This document shows positions 50,378-58,750 of a stretch of 64,000 nucleotides of DNA, one piece after another. The position numbers and the translations under genes are program-made. Location of the stretch: positions 372,001 through 436,000 of the forward strand of contig JAJUJL010000001.1 in the NCBI GenBank assembly GCA_029265355.1, given 5' to 3'. This DNA comes from Chloroflexota bacterium (GTDB lineage Bacteria > Chloroflexota > Anaerolineae > Anaerolineales > UBA4823). The notes beneath the pieces were generated by a model that was not told the origin of the DNA, made no database searches, and saw only the letters and a program-made list of their open reading frames with translations. Numbering within the stretch: position 1 is the stretch's first letter; each line of letters opens with the position of its first letter.

Positions 50378-51631
50378 TCACGGGCACTGGATAACCCCTT
50401 GCGACCACAAACACCCACCGCATGTCGGAAATTCATTGCCCAGGCAGTCTTCCAGGTTGGATTCGGACAGCTCACAGCCGCCGCAAAACGTGCAGGGGGC
50501 GAAGCCAAAATTTTGCACCTTTTGGCGGTAGGCCACGTAATCTGGATCGAGCCAGATCTCCAACACCGAGCGCTGGTTCACATTTCCCACCACGTGACGG
50601 TAGACGCGCCGTTCTTTTCCGTGCAGGTAGCTGACGTGGTCGTGCATCAACGGCCAGCATGGGCTGACGCCGCCATCCCAGGCAATCGACATCGAGCCGC
50701 TGGCGATAAAGTTGCACACGTCATTGGCGCGGCTGAAGTTATTCCCAGCATAGCTGACATTGCAACTGCTGTTCAATGCCTGGAAGAACGCCTCGCGCGT
50801 GGAGTCGTCTATATCCATCTTTGGCAGCGAGATCGATGGCAGCCAGGGAGAGGACATGTAAGCAATGTTCTTGAGAGTGTTGGAATACAGGCGTTGGGCT
50901 TGCATGGTTTCTGTATACGGCATCACATTGGATACCGAGAAAAGGCTGGCGCCCAGCTTCTTTCCCAGCTTGATCACCGCCGGCAGGTCAGCGATGTTAT
51001 CTTTCATAGCGACAAAGGCAACGCCCAGCAATGGGTACGGTTTGTGCCCGCCAGGGCGCATGCGTGAAAACCGCTGCACGTTTTCGAGGATCGTCGGCAA
51101 TTCGGCGCCCAGGCGCACATCAGCGTAACTTTGCGGGGTGGCGCCGTCGATCGAAACCCACAAAACGTCCAGCCCATATTCGATCAACTGCCGGGAGCGT
51201 TTCTCAGTGAGTGTGGTACCGTTGGTGATCAGCTCCACGCGGGCGCCGGTCTGCTTCGCGGCTCGCACCCATTCCACCGTCTTTGGATGAAACAGCGGCT
51301 CCCCCAAACCACCAAAGAAGACAGTCACGGGCTGCATCAAATCTTGTAAGCCGCTGAGGATATGCTCGAAAGTTTCCTCGCTCATGCGTCCCAGGGGCTC
51401 GTCCCAACCACTGCGAATGCACATCGTGCAGTCCAGGTTGCACAGGTCGGTGGGTTCGATATATATTTTGGAGAGGTGAGCACTGGAGCGGTGAATGCGC
51501 AGGTGGTTAGTTCCTCGTTCCACGCGAAACTGTGCGCCGGCTGTCAACCCCAGTTCGTGAGTGAATGCAGCCGGCAGCACCAGCCGCCCCTGCTCATCGA
51601 CATACGCCCATTCGTTATGATTCGTTTCCAT
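50378..51631 (-). CDS. Radical SAM/SPASM maturase with N-terminal AbrB-like domain
   Basis: A protein of about 417 residues. Residues about 8-47 (YVDEQGRLVLPAAFTHELGL, then QFRVERG) look like a SpoVT-AbrB swapped-hairpin domain. Next is a radical SAM domain with CNLDCTMC (C-x3-C-x2-C, near 64-71), GGLGEPLFHP and ITNGT. The C-terminal SPASM-like region is rich in Cys (CWPLM, CTFCGGCELSESNLEDC, then CGGCLWSQGVIQCP) for auxiliary clusters. The N-terminal CNLDCTMC..WDEPLGRM and the terminal CGGCLW.QG..QCP recall radical SAM maturases linked to tungsten aldehyde oxidoreductases; this narrower assignment is moderate, as no such oxidoreductase is in the window. ATG 51631 is favoured over the adjoining GTG. 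Confidence 0.85.
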   Translation of the reverse strand: METNHNEWAYVDEQGRLVLPAAFTHELGLTAGAQFRVERGTNHLRIHRSSAHLSKIYIEPTDLCNLDCTMCIRSGWDEPLGRMSEETFEHILSGLQDLMQPVTVFFGGLGEPLFHPKTVEWVRAAKQTGARVELITNGTTLTEKRSRQLIEYGLDVLWVSIDGATPQSYADVRLGAELPTILENVQRFSRMRPGGHKPYPLLGVAFVAMKDNIADLPAVIKLGKKLGASLFSVSNVMPYTETMQAQRLYSNTLKNIAYMSSPWLPSISLPKMDIDDSTREAFFQALNSSCNVSYAGNNFSRANDVCNFIASGSMSIAWDGGVSPCWPLMHDHVSYLHGKERRVYRHVVGNVNQRSVLEIWLDPDYVAYRQKVQNFGFAPCTFCGGCELSESNLEDCLGNEFPTCGGCLWSQGVIQCP

Positions 51632-51705
51632 CACGCTACCTATCGGATACCTTGGACAGCGGGTCTGTAATCAACTTTATTGTACGTTTTTACCGGGCCC
51701 AGAAC

Positions 51706-51721
51706 AGTGATTTAAGTCACA
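51706..51721. promoter_or_regulatory. CRP/FNR-like palindrome upstream of the radical SAM gene
   Basis: AGTGA-N6-TCACA lies 75 nt upstream of the maturase start, in the 259-nt gap. The form is close to the TGTGA-N6-TCACA class. No regulator is identified; apart from this the gap shows nothing clear. Confidence 0.4.
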
Positions 51722-51893
51722 GTTTTATTAGCCTTATATCATCTGATTTGTTTGCATTCTCGCTTCTTTTGGCAGGATCATCACTTGCGCCTGCTGCGCT
51801 TGTTACTGATATAGCGTGAGTTCGGGATAACAAGGAACGTGGTTGATTGGGGGTTGTTTTAGGCGCAGCAGCGGGAGAAGTGAACCGGTGTGC

Positions 51894-52880
51894 TCAGGCG
51901 CGCAGCTCGACGATATCCCCGTCTTGTAGCTGATAATCTCGTTGCACCAACTGTCCATCGAAAACGGAACTGCCCCAAACCCGTGCAGATTTCAAATTGT
52001 TGTAAAAGTCGCGGTGGATCTTCAGCGCCAGGTCGTCAACCGTAGCGCCTTTTTTGAGCACAAAGGGACGTTCCAGGTCGGGCGGTTTGCCAGGTGGTTT
52101 GGCATACACCCGGATGATATCCAGGCGTGAGAAAACTTCGCGCCTGAAAGCCTCTAAATTGCGCCTCGACTGCACCGAAATTGGCAGCAAGGGACAATCC
52201 TCTTCGAAAAGCTCGCACAGGATTGTGAAATCTTCATCCATCTGCGGATCATCGCACTTGTTCACCACCACCATCATCGGCACAAAAGACATCCGCTCCT
52301 GGGCGCCCAACACATCGCGCCGCTCCGGCGGGGCAATGCGGTGCTCCTGCAATATCGCCAGCGCATCTTCGAGCTGCTGCAAAGGATCGGCCTGTAGATC
52401 CACCATCAACACGATCAAATCTGAGCGGCGCGCCAGTTCGAACAGTCCACCCTCGACATAATCGCGATCCAAGGGGGGTGTATCCACCAACTGCACCTGG
52501 ATGTTTTCCACCGGCATCATCCCCGGCGCGGGCTTCCAGGTGGTGTATGGGGCCGCCGATATCTCCGGTTGAGCGTTAGTCAGCGCTGCAACCAATGAGG
52601 ATTTGCCCACATTGGTTGGCCCCAGGATCACCACCTGCCCGGCCCCCTCGCGTTCCACCACATAGGCGCTGGTGTGCCCGCCGGTTTTCTTGCGGCTCTG
52701 CGCCTCTTCCCTGAGGTGGGAAAGCTGCCGGCGCAGGTCGGCGCGTAGTTTATCCGTGCCCTTGTGCTTGGGAACGATGCTGATCATTTCTTCCAGGCAA
52801 GCGATCTTCTCCGCGGGCGTCTGAGCTTCGCGGAAGCGCTTATCAGCCTCGAAATAATCGGGTGGAAGGTTGGTCGGCAT
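51894..52880 (-). CDS. DRG/Obg-like GTPase with C-terminal TGS domain
   Basis: A 328-residue cytoplasmic P-loop GTPase. A helical N-terminal region (about 10-65, YFEADKRFREAQTPAEKI) precedes the G domain: G1 GPTNVGKSS (about 86), G3 as DTPP where the usual form is DTPG, and G4 NKCD. The C-terminal TGS domain (about 262-326) ends YQLQDGDIVELRA. The order helical-G-TGS is that of DRG-type GTPases, which act in translation in archaea and eukaryotes; the bacterial members are uncharacterised. The missing Gly of G3 is notable. Confidence 0.88.
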   Translation of the reverse strand: MPTNLPPDYFEADKRFREAQTPAEKIACLEEMISIVPKHKGTDKLRADLRRQLSHLREEAQSRKKTGGHTSAYVVEREGAGQVVILGPTNVGKSSLVAALTNAQPEISAAPYTTWKPAPGMMPVENIQVQLVDTPPLDRDYVEGGLFELARRSDLIVLMVDLQADPLQQLEDALAILQEHRIAPPERRDVLGAQERMSFVPMMVVVNKCDDPQMDEDFTILCELFEEDCPLLPISVQSRRNLEAFRREVFSRLDIIRVYAKPPGKPPDLERPFVLKKGATVDDLALKIHRDFYNNLKSARVWGSSVFDGQLVQRDYQLQDGDIVELRA

Positions 52881-53005
52881 CTGATCACAATCCGTCGATC
52901 GCCAGATTACGCCTTGTCGTTTGAACTACGTGAGATCAGGATAACCCGGAAAATGCTGCATAGGAGAGTTGTTTTGGGATCGTCGCCTAAAACGACCCCC
53001 AAAAC

Positions 53006-53034
53006 TTTACCCTGTACTCACGCCATATTATAGT
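53006..53034 (+). promoter_or_regulatory. Possible promoter giving a near-leaderless transcript
   Basis: TTTACC (53006-53011), a 17-nt spacer and TATAGT (53029-53034). The ATG at 53047 lies only 13 nt after the -10 and has no ribosome site, consistent with a leaderless mRNA. Confidence 0.4.
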
Positions 53035-53046
53035 AGAATTGCCCGC

Positions 53047-53736
53047 ATGGAAGAGCATTCCATTGCGATTCAACGCATGCGCAATCAATTTGAAAAGTGG
53101 CAGCAAGCCTCTGATCCACGCGCCACCTTCCTCTATTGCTATTTGATGATGACAGAAAATATGCTGGCTGCCATCCAGGCGGGTGAGTTTCATGATCGGC
53201 GTTGGGTTTACGACCTGCTGGAGCATTTTGCTGGCTATTACTTTTCGGCGCTGCAAAGCTATGAGCAGCAAGACCCGCAGACCCCCGCCATCTGGCGCCT
53301 GACCTTTGACAGCGTTAAGCAGACCGACTTGATGGCGCTGCAAAACCTATTACTGGGTATCAATGCTCACATTAATTACGACCTGGTGCTGGTGCTTTGC
53401 GACCTGCTAGAAAAAGAATGGGGGACTTTGGATGAAGACCAGCGCAGGCAACGCTATGAAGATCACTGCCATGTGAATCGCGTGATTGCGCGTACGATGG
53501 ACATCGTCCAGGATGAGGTCATCGAGCGCAATAACCCGATGATGGAATTCATCGACCGTGTTTTTGGGCAGCTCGATGAGTGGATGATCTCTCAATTGAT
53601 CGAATCCTGGCGAGAACATGTCTGGCAGATCGCCCTCACGCGAATTCAACTCAACGATCAAAATGAACGCGAAAACCAGCGCCAGGCCGTAGAGAGCGAC
53701 TGCCTGGCGCGCGCCCGCCGTGTGCTGCTGATTTGA
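53047..53736 (+). CDS. DUF5995 family protein
   Basis: A 229-residue soluble, helical protein. It has the family's FLYCYLMMTENMLAAIQAG, an Asp-Leu-Leu-Glu-His-Phe region and the central LLLGINAHINYDLVLVLCDL with the conserved His. A metal-dependent or helical-bundle fold is suspected for this family, but no function is known. Start ATG 53047 is the first Met in a plausible protein sequence; upstream residues in the same frame fall in the putative promoter. It is convergent with the channel gene at 53790. Confidence 0.85.
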   Translation: MEEHSIAIQRMRNQFEKWQQASDPRATFLYCYLMMTENMLAAIQAGEFHDRRWVYDLLEHFAGYYFSALQSYEQQDPQTPAIWRLTFDSVKQTDLMALQNLLLGINAHINYDLVLVLCDLLEKEWGTLDEDQRRQRYEDHCHVNRVIARTMDIVQDEVIERNNPMMEFIDRVFGQLDEWMISQLIESWREHVWQIALTRIQLNDQNERENQRQAVESDCLARARRVLLI

Positions 53737-53789
53737 AAGACCGATGTAAAGCGGATGATCAGCCGCAACCTTGTGCGTATACTGGGGGA

Positions 53790-55040
53790 TTATGCTCGGA
53801 TCGTCACGGCAGATCCAATCCCATTTTGAGCCAGGCGGTGCGCAAAACCTGCAAAATCTTGCCCGGTCGGCTCCTGGAACACGCGCAGGTCGAAGTGTCC
53901 CGCTGCCGCCAGGAGATGGTCGAAGACCTCCGCCTGGATGCCCTCGTACACTTCCCATTGCGTGGTGCGCGCAAATACATATAGCTCAATCGGCAGCCCA
54001 CTGGGGGTAGGCGCCAGCGTGCGCACCAGGAACGGCATACCTTCCTGGTGAATGTCCTTGCGGTCGCGCAGGTAACGCTCGATGTAGATGCGAAACACTT
54101 CCGTATTGGTGATCTGCGGCCCATCCAGCGGGGAGTCGTAATGATCGGCGTGCTCTTTTTGGTAGGCCCGGATCTTAGCAATACGCTCTTGCAGGTAATC
54201 GTGGATCAAATCGATTTTTTGCAGCCGAACCAACAGTTCCTCATCACAAAAACGCACCGTGTTCATATCCACGAGCAGCGAGCGCTGGATGCGCCGTCCA
54301 CCGCTTTCGCGCATGCCGCGCCAGTTCTTGTATGCCACATCCACGATTTTAAAGGTGGGGATAACCGTGAAAGTCTTGTCAGAGTTTTGCACCTTGATGG
54401 TGTGCAGGCTGATATTGACCACCTCCCCCTCTGCTCCATAGCTGGGAACCTCGATAAAATCGCCCTCCTTGATCAGGTCGTTCGCCGCAATCTGAACGCT
54501 TGCCACCAGCGATAGGATCGTATCCTGGAAGATCAGTAGCAGCACCGCAGTCAACGCCCCAAGGCCCGTCAGCAGCACCACCGGCGACTCCCCGGAAAAC
54601 AGTGAGATGCTGAGAATAACCGCAACCACAACCAGCATGATCTTGGCGATATCCAGGTAACTCTGGATGCTGACGCCATTGAATCCCGGGCGGCCTTCGT
54701 AGATCTCGTTCAGAGCATCCATCAGCCCATTGATGGTCACGACGGTGATCCACATTATCAGAAACAACGCCCCCCGCCGCAACACCAGCGCATAAGCCGG
54801 CGCCAGGTAAGCCAGGGCAAAGATCGCCCCCAACGGAGCCAGCCAGGCGATGCGGTATGGGTGCAGGTGCTTGACCAGGCTGTCATCCACCTTGTTCGCC
54901 GTTCGTCCGGCAATCGTGATCAGCCCCCGTGCCACGATATTGCGCGTGAACAAATATAAAATCACACACAAAATCACCAGCAGGCTGAACGCCATCACCA
55001 GGTTTTGCGCGACCCAGTCTTGCACCATGGCTGTATCCAT
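53790..55040 (-). CDS. Mechanosensitive channel, YbdG/MscS family
   Basis: A 416-residue inner-membrane channel protein. It agrees with E. coli YbdG (415 residues) in arrangement and in passages such as the pore-lining LLTGLGALTAVLLLIFQDTI, ANDLIKEGDFIEVPSYGAEG, YKNWRGMRESGGRRIQRS, LAPTPSGLPIELYVF and the late PTGQDFAG. About five transmembrane helices precede the MscS beta domain. It opens at hypo-osmotic shock at low conductance in E. coli. Start: ATG 55040 with GGAGGG 6 nt upstream; the longer frame to 55106 has no site. Confidence 0.92.
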   Translation of the reverse strand: MDTAMVQDWVAQNLVMAFSLLVILCVILYLFTRNIVARGLITIAGRTANKVDDSLVKHLHPYRIAWLAPLGAIFALAYLAPAYALVLRRGALFLIMWITVVTINGLMDALNEIYEGRPGFNGVSIQSYLDIAKIMLVVVAVILSISLFSGESPVVLLTGLGALTAVLLLIFQDTILSLVASVQIAANDLIKEGDFIEVPSYGAEGEVVNISLHTIKVQNSDKTFTVIPTFKIVDVAYKNWRGMRESGGRRIQRSLLVDMNTVRFCDEELLVRLQKIDLIHDYLQERIAKIRAYQKEHADHYDSPLDGPQITNTEVFRIYIERYLRDRKDIHQEGMPFLVRTLAPTPSGLPIELYVFARTTQWEVYEGIQAEVFDHLLAAAGHFDLRVFQEPTGQDFAGFAHRLAQNGIGSAVTIRA

Positions 55041-55158
55041 TGACGCCCTCCGAGGATGAAATGTGACATATTTTATCAGTATTGGAATGAATTGGAAATC
55101 CCCCAACTAATCTTCACCAGCCGAGGAGCTCTGCGCCGATGCACTGCCCCCAGCCGAT

Positions 55159-56607
55159 TCACGGCAAGTTGTCCATCCCCGCCCGTTGCGCTTGCCAGCT
55201 CACCAAATCCTTGAGCGCCTGCACTTGCCCCGCATCCTGCTGTGGCGCCTGGTACGCTGCCAGCAGCTCCTCAACGCGCTGGCGCGCCCGCCCGAAGGTA
55301 TCCAGCCTGCCGGCTTGCTCCCAGCCGCGGTGCGAATCGCGGTCGATCACCAGCGAAGGCAGCAAATGTTCTTTGTGAAACAGCTCTCGCGTGGCTTTCT
55401 GCTTCAAAAAATCGCCTTTGAAATCAATGTTGGTAAACAACTCGCTTGCCAGCGTGGCGGTGTGAAGCTGCACACCCCGCAGCAGGCGCTTCGCCATGGC
55501 AATGCCTTCGGCGTCGACCACCAGCTTCTCTGCGCTTTGGCAAGCCAGGAAATCCAGCATACCCGCCCCCGAGATCATGTTGATGCCCGCCAGGGCGCCG
55601 ACCAGGGCGCTTATTCCGCTCTCCATGCCAGCCTGGGCGTCAACCAGCTTGGCGTCGCTGGCGCCCAGGTAGGCGTGCGTGGGTAAACCCAGGCGCTTGC
55701 CCACCTGGCTGTAGCAAACGTCGATCATGGCGGTTTCGATGGCGCCCATCGGCGTGGTGCCTTTGCGCATATCAAAGATCGCCGGAGCGCCGCCCCACAC
55801 GATTGGCGCTCCCGGCATGGCGAGCTGGTGAATGGCCAATCCGCTCAGGCTTTCGGCGGCGTGCTGCACCACCGAACCTATCAGCGTCACTGGCGCAGCC
55901 GCGCCTGCCAGGGGCATCGAAACCATCTGCGCCGGTACGCCAGCCCGCGCCAGGTCAATCAAGTTCTGGGCGGCGAAATCGCTCCAGATCAGCGGCGGCG
56001 AGGGGCACACATCGAAGACAGCCTGCGGCCTGGCAGCCAACGCCTGGCGACCGCCGGCGAAGATCGCCAGCATATCGATCATCACCTGCAGCGTGGCGGT
56101 CGAAAAAGCCCCCGTGACCACCGGCTTGCGCGAATGCAGCAGCACCAGGTAAAGGCGGTACAAATCGCCGATCTCTTTGGGGATTTCGTTGCACACCACC
56201 ATGGTCGCCTGGGCGTCGTACGCCGGCAGCATTTCCGCCACCTTGATCAGGCGCACCAGATCGGACGTGTAAGAAGGGCGGTGCTCGCCGGTATGAGCGT
56301 CCAGGATATGAACGCCTGATGAGCCCGGATCAAAATGCACAGCGTCGCCGCCATACTCGATCACCGGCTTGCCTCCCCGATCGTGCAGCCAGAAGCGCCG
56401 CGGGGCGCTGGCCAATGCCCGCTCAATCACAGCGCGAGGGATCGAAACGACTTCGCGCGCCTCATCCACGCTGGCGCCGGCTTCTGCCAACAACCGGCGC
56501 GCCTCGGGGAGCTGCACTTTTATGCCCGGTTTTTCCATGAGCTGGCAGGCTTCTTCCAGCACCCGTTCGATCAGCTCGGCGGATAAAAGCTCGATGCGCG
56601 GCTGCAC
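55159..56607 (-). CDS. MttB-family corrinoid-dependent methyltransferase (second copy)
   Basis: A 482-residue TIM-barrel methyltransferase of the trimethylamine methyltransferase (MttB) superfamily. It transfers a methyl group from a quaternary amine or related donor to the Co(I) of a corrinoid protein. Family features: FDPGSSGVHILDAHTGEHRP near 95, VVCNEIPKEI, SPPLIWSD, GMESGISALVGALAG and a C-terminal KEHLLPSL region. There is no in-frame amber codon, so it is the non-pyrrolysine type (as MtgB, MtpB or MtcB), whose substrates are betaines rather than trimethylamine. Last gene of a five-gene leftward operon (6-nt gap). Substrate unknown. Confidence 0.92.
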   Translation of the reverse strand: MQPRIELLSAELIERVLEEACQLMEKPGIKVQLPEARRLLAEAGASVDEAREVVSIPRAVIERALASAPRRFWLHDRGGKPVIEYGGDAVHFDPGSSGVHILDAHTGEHRPSYTSDLVRLIKVAEMLPAYDAQATMVVCNEIPKEIGDLYRLYLVLLHSRKPVVTGAFSTATLQVMIDMLAIFAGGRQALAARPQAVFDVCPSPPLIWSDFAAQNLIDLARAGVPAQMVSMPLAGAAAPVTLIGSVVQHAAESLSGLAIHQLAMPGAPIVWGGAPAIFDMRKGTTPMGAIETAMIDVCYSQVGKRLGLPTHAYLGASDAKLVDAQAGMESGISALVGALAGINMISGAGMLDFLACQSAEKLVVDAEGIAMAKRLLRGVQLHTATLASELFTNIDFKGDFLKQKATRELFHKEHLLPSLVIDRDSHRGWEQAGRLDTFGRARQRVEELLAAYQAPQQDAGQVQALKDLVSWQAQRAGMDNLP

Positions 56608-56613
56608 AGCGCC

Positions 56614-58065
56614 TTATCCTCTTTCCGCCGCGGCGATGATGCGCCCCAGCTCTTTGGAGAGCTTCTCATCCAGCGGCTCCGGCTGGTGTTTTTCCAGGAT
56701 CTGGCGCGCCCGCGCCAGCGCCCAGTCCTGCGGTCCATCGCCCTGCTCTTCCCACACATTGTATGGACGGCGATCCATGAACTGCGGCACGAATAGCTCG
56801 CGCATGTGCTTGCGCGTATGCTTTTGAGCCAGGAAATTGCCCCCCGGTCCGACGGCGCGGATGGCCTCCATCGCCAACGTCTCATCATCGACGGGTATGC
56901 CCTGCATCATCTTATAAACGATGTTATAGATTTCGCAATCCAGCAGCATCTGCGCATAGGACCAAATGCGGCTGCCGTGCAGAAAGCCCACGCCCAGCAG
57001 CATGTCCGACATCGCCACGCAGGCCATGAAGGTGGACAGGGAGTTATCCACGCCTGCCTGCCAGTTGGGTTGTTTGGCGCCCGTGGCAAAGGAACCCATA
57101 GAGAGCGGCACCTGGTAAAAATCGGCCAGCACATTGGTAGCTGCGCCAAACAAGTAATCTTCTGGCCCACCGCCCGTGTAAGCGCCAGTGCGCAGGTCTG
57201 AGGCGGTTTGGGCAGCGGCGTAGAAGACCGGAGACCCAGGATGGGCAAGCTGCACCAGCGCCAGCGCGCTGATCACCTCGGCGTTGCCCACCGCCAACGT
57301 GCCCGCCAGCGTGGCTGGCCCAGTCGTCAGGCAGGCTGCCATGGTCATAAAGCCGACCGGTACACCCGCTTCCGCCGCCACCAGGGCTGCTTCCAGGCTG
57401 CCCCCATCATGACCGAGGGGCGAGGCCGTGCATTGCATCAGTGAGAGTACCGGGCGCTTGCGCAGGTTCTCGCGCCCGCCGGCGATCGCTGCCGCCATCT
57501 CCACCGCGGCGCGGGCTTCCGTTTGGTTGTACACGCTTTCTGTTTGGGCATGCTTGGTTGAATTCTCCCAGATGGCGCGCAACTCGTGCAGCCCGCGCGT
57601 CTCAGCCGGGTAATCCTGCGCCGAGAGCGCCACCCAATGAAAGGCGATTTCCTCCAGGTAATCGGCGATGCGGGCAATCTCGACCACATCCTGCAGCCGG
57701 GAGCGGCGGCGCTCGCCGTTGTACAGGTCAATCACCTCGACTCCGCAACCATCGGTGCCCAGGTAGACATGATTGCCATCCATCGGCAGGTCTTGCTCGG
57801 GAATGCGCGCTGCCAGGGTATAAACCGGGGGGGCGCTTTTCAGGGCGTTCTCGATCAGATCAGGCGGCGCCTTGACAATGAACGTTTCCCGATCCACCTG
57901 AGCGCCATGCTGTTCCCAGAGGTCCAGCGCCCAATGGGAGGGAAACCTGACGCCCACCTGGGCAATGATCTCCAGCGTGGCGGAATGGATGCGCTGCACA
58001 TCTTCTGGACTGAGGATTTGCAAGCGCAGCGCCGGATTGGTGATCGATTTGATTTTTCCAGGCAT
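56614..58065 (-). CDS. MttB-family corrinoid-dependent methyltransferase (first copy)
   Basis: A 483-residue member of the same superfamily as the next gene, but clearly diverged from it. Features: VYLGTDGCGVEVIDLYNGER, a central TASPLGHDGGSLEAALVAAEAG, and the C-terminal HTRKHMRELFVPQFMDRR with NVWEEQG. It is without an amber codon, so not a pyrrolysine enzyme. It starts 12 nt after the corrinoid protein stop. Two different methyltransferases sharing one corrinoid protein suggests either a heteromeric enzyme or two methylated substrates. Confidence 0.92.
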   Translation of the reverse strand: MPGKIKSITNPALRLQILSPEDVQRIHSATLEIIAQVGVRFPSHWALDLWEQHGAQVDRETFIVKAPPDLIENALKSAPPVYTLAARIPEQDLPMDGNHVYLGTDGCGVEVIDLYNGERRRSRLQDVVEIARIADYLEEIAFHWVALSAQDYPAETRGLHELRAIWENSTKHAQTESVYNQTEARAAVEMAAAIAGGRENLRKRPVLSLMQCTASPLGHDGGSLEAALVAAEAGVPVGFMTMAACLTTGPATLAGTLAVGNAEVISALALVQLAHPGSPVFYAAAQTASDLRTGAYTGGGPEDYLFGAATNVLADFYQVPLSMGSFATGAKQPNWQAGVDNSLSTFMACVAMSDMLLGVGFLHGSRIWSYAQMLLDCEIYNIVYKMMQGIPVDDETLAMEAIRAVGPGGNFLAQKHTRKHMRELFVPQFMDRRPYNVWEEQGDGPQDWALARARQILEKHQPEPLDEKLSKELGRIIAAAERG

Positions 58066-58077
58066 GGCTTGACCCTT

Positions 58078-58728
58078 TCAACCGGCGCCGACCAGGCGTT
58101 TGGCGATTTCGACTGCGCCGATGGCGTCCTCGCTGTAACCGTCTGCGCCAATCTCCGCCACCCATTCGCTGGTCACCGGCGCTCCTCCAACCATGACCTT
58201 TACTTTGGGTCGCAGCCCCAGGTCATCCAGCGCTTCGATCACATCCCGCTGGCGCACCATGGTCGTGGTCAGCAGCGCGCTGAGCGCAACAATGTCGGCG
58301 TCCACTTCGCGCGCTTTGCCGACGATTTTGGGCACCGCCACATCCACTCCCAGGTCAAAAACCTGGAAACCAGCCGCGGACAGCATCGTGCCAACCAGGC
58401 TTTTACCAATCTCGTGAATATCTCCCTGCACAGTTGCCAGCACCACTTTGCCCAGCATCTGGCGACTGGAACCGCGGCGCTGCATTTCGGGTTCAAGTAT
58501 GGCAACCGCTGCTTTCATCGCCTCGCCCGCCATCACCAACTCGGGGAGGAAGGCATTTCCACAGCTAAATTGGTCGCCCACAAAGTTCACCCCCAAGACA
58601 TACCCCTGGTTGATCGCCGTCAGCGGATCGATTCCCTTCTCGATCGCCTCTTCGGCTAACTGCGCGGCCGCATCTGGATCGCCATCGATGATGCTTTGCG
58701 CCATGGCCTGGAATAACTCGGTGTGCAT
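58078..58728 (-). CDS. Corrinoid protein, MttC-like
   Basis: A 216-residue methyl carrier. The N-terminal helical cap domain (about 1-85) precedes the B12-binding Rossmann domain (about 93-215) with the base-off motif GDIHEIGKSLV (Asp103, His105 as lower cobalt ligand, Gly108), then SALLTTTM and MVGGAPVT. It accepts the methyl group from the MttB-type enzymes downstream and hands it to a second methyltransferase, which is not in the window. Start: ATG 58728 with GGAGG upstream; the longer frame to 58944 lies in the nucleotidyltransferase gene. No reductive-activation (RamA-type) protein gene is nearby. Confidence 0.94.
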   Translation of the reverse strand: MHTELFQAMAQSIIDGDPDAAAQLAEEAIEKGIDPLTAINQGYVLGVNFVGDQFSCGNAFLPELVMAGEAMKAAVAILEPEMQRRGSSRQMLGKVVLATVQGDIHEIGKSLVGTMLSAAGFQVFDLGVDVAVPKIVGKAREVDADIVALSALLTTTMVRQRDVIEALDDLGLRPKVKVMVGGAPVTSEWVAEIGADGYSEDAIGAVEIAKRLVGAG

Positions 58729-58750
58729 CCTGTCTGCCTCCTCAATGAGA

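Noticed and set aside
55159-58065. Pyrrolysine-containing MttB
   Set aside because: Both methyltransferase genes read through about 482 codons without an internal amber codon.
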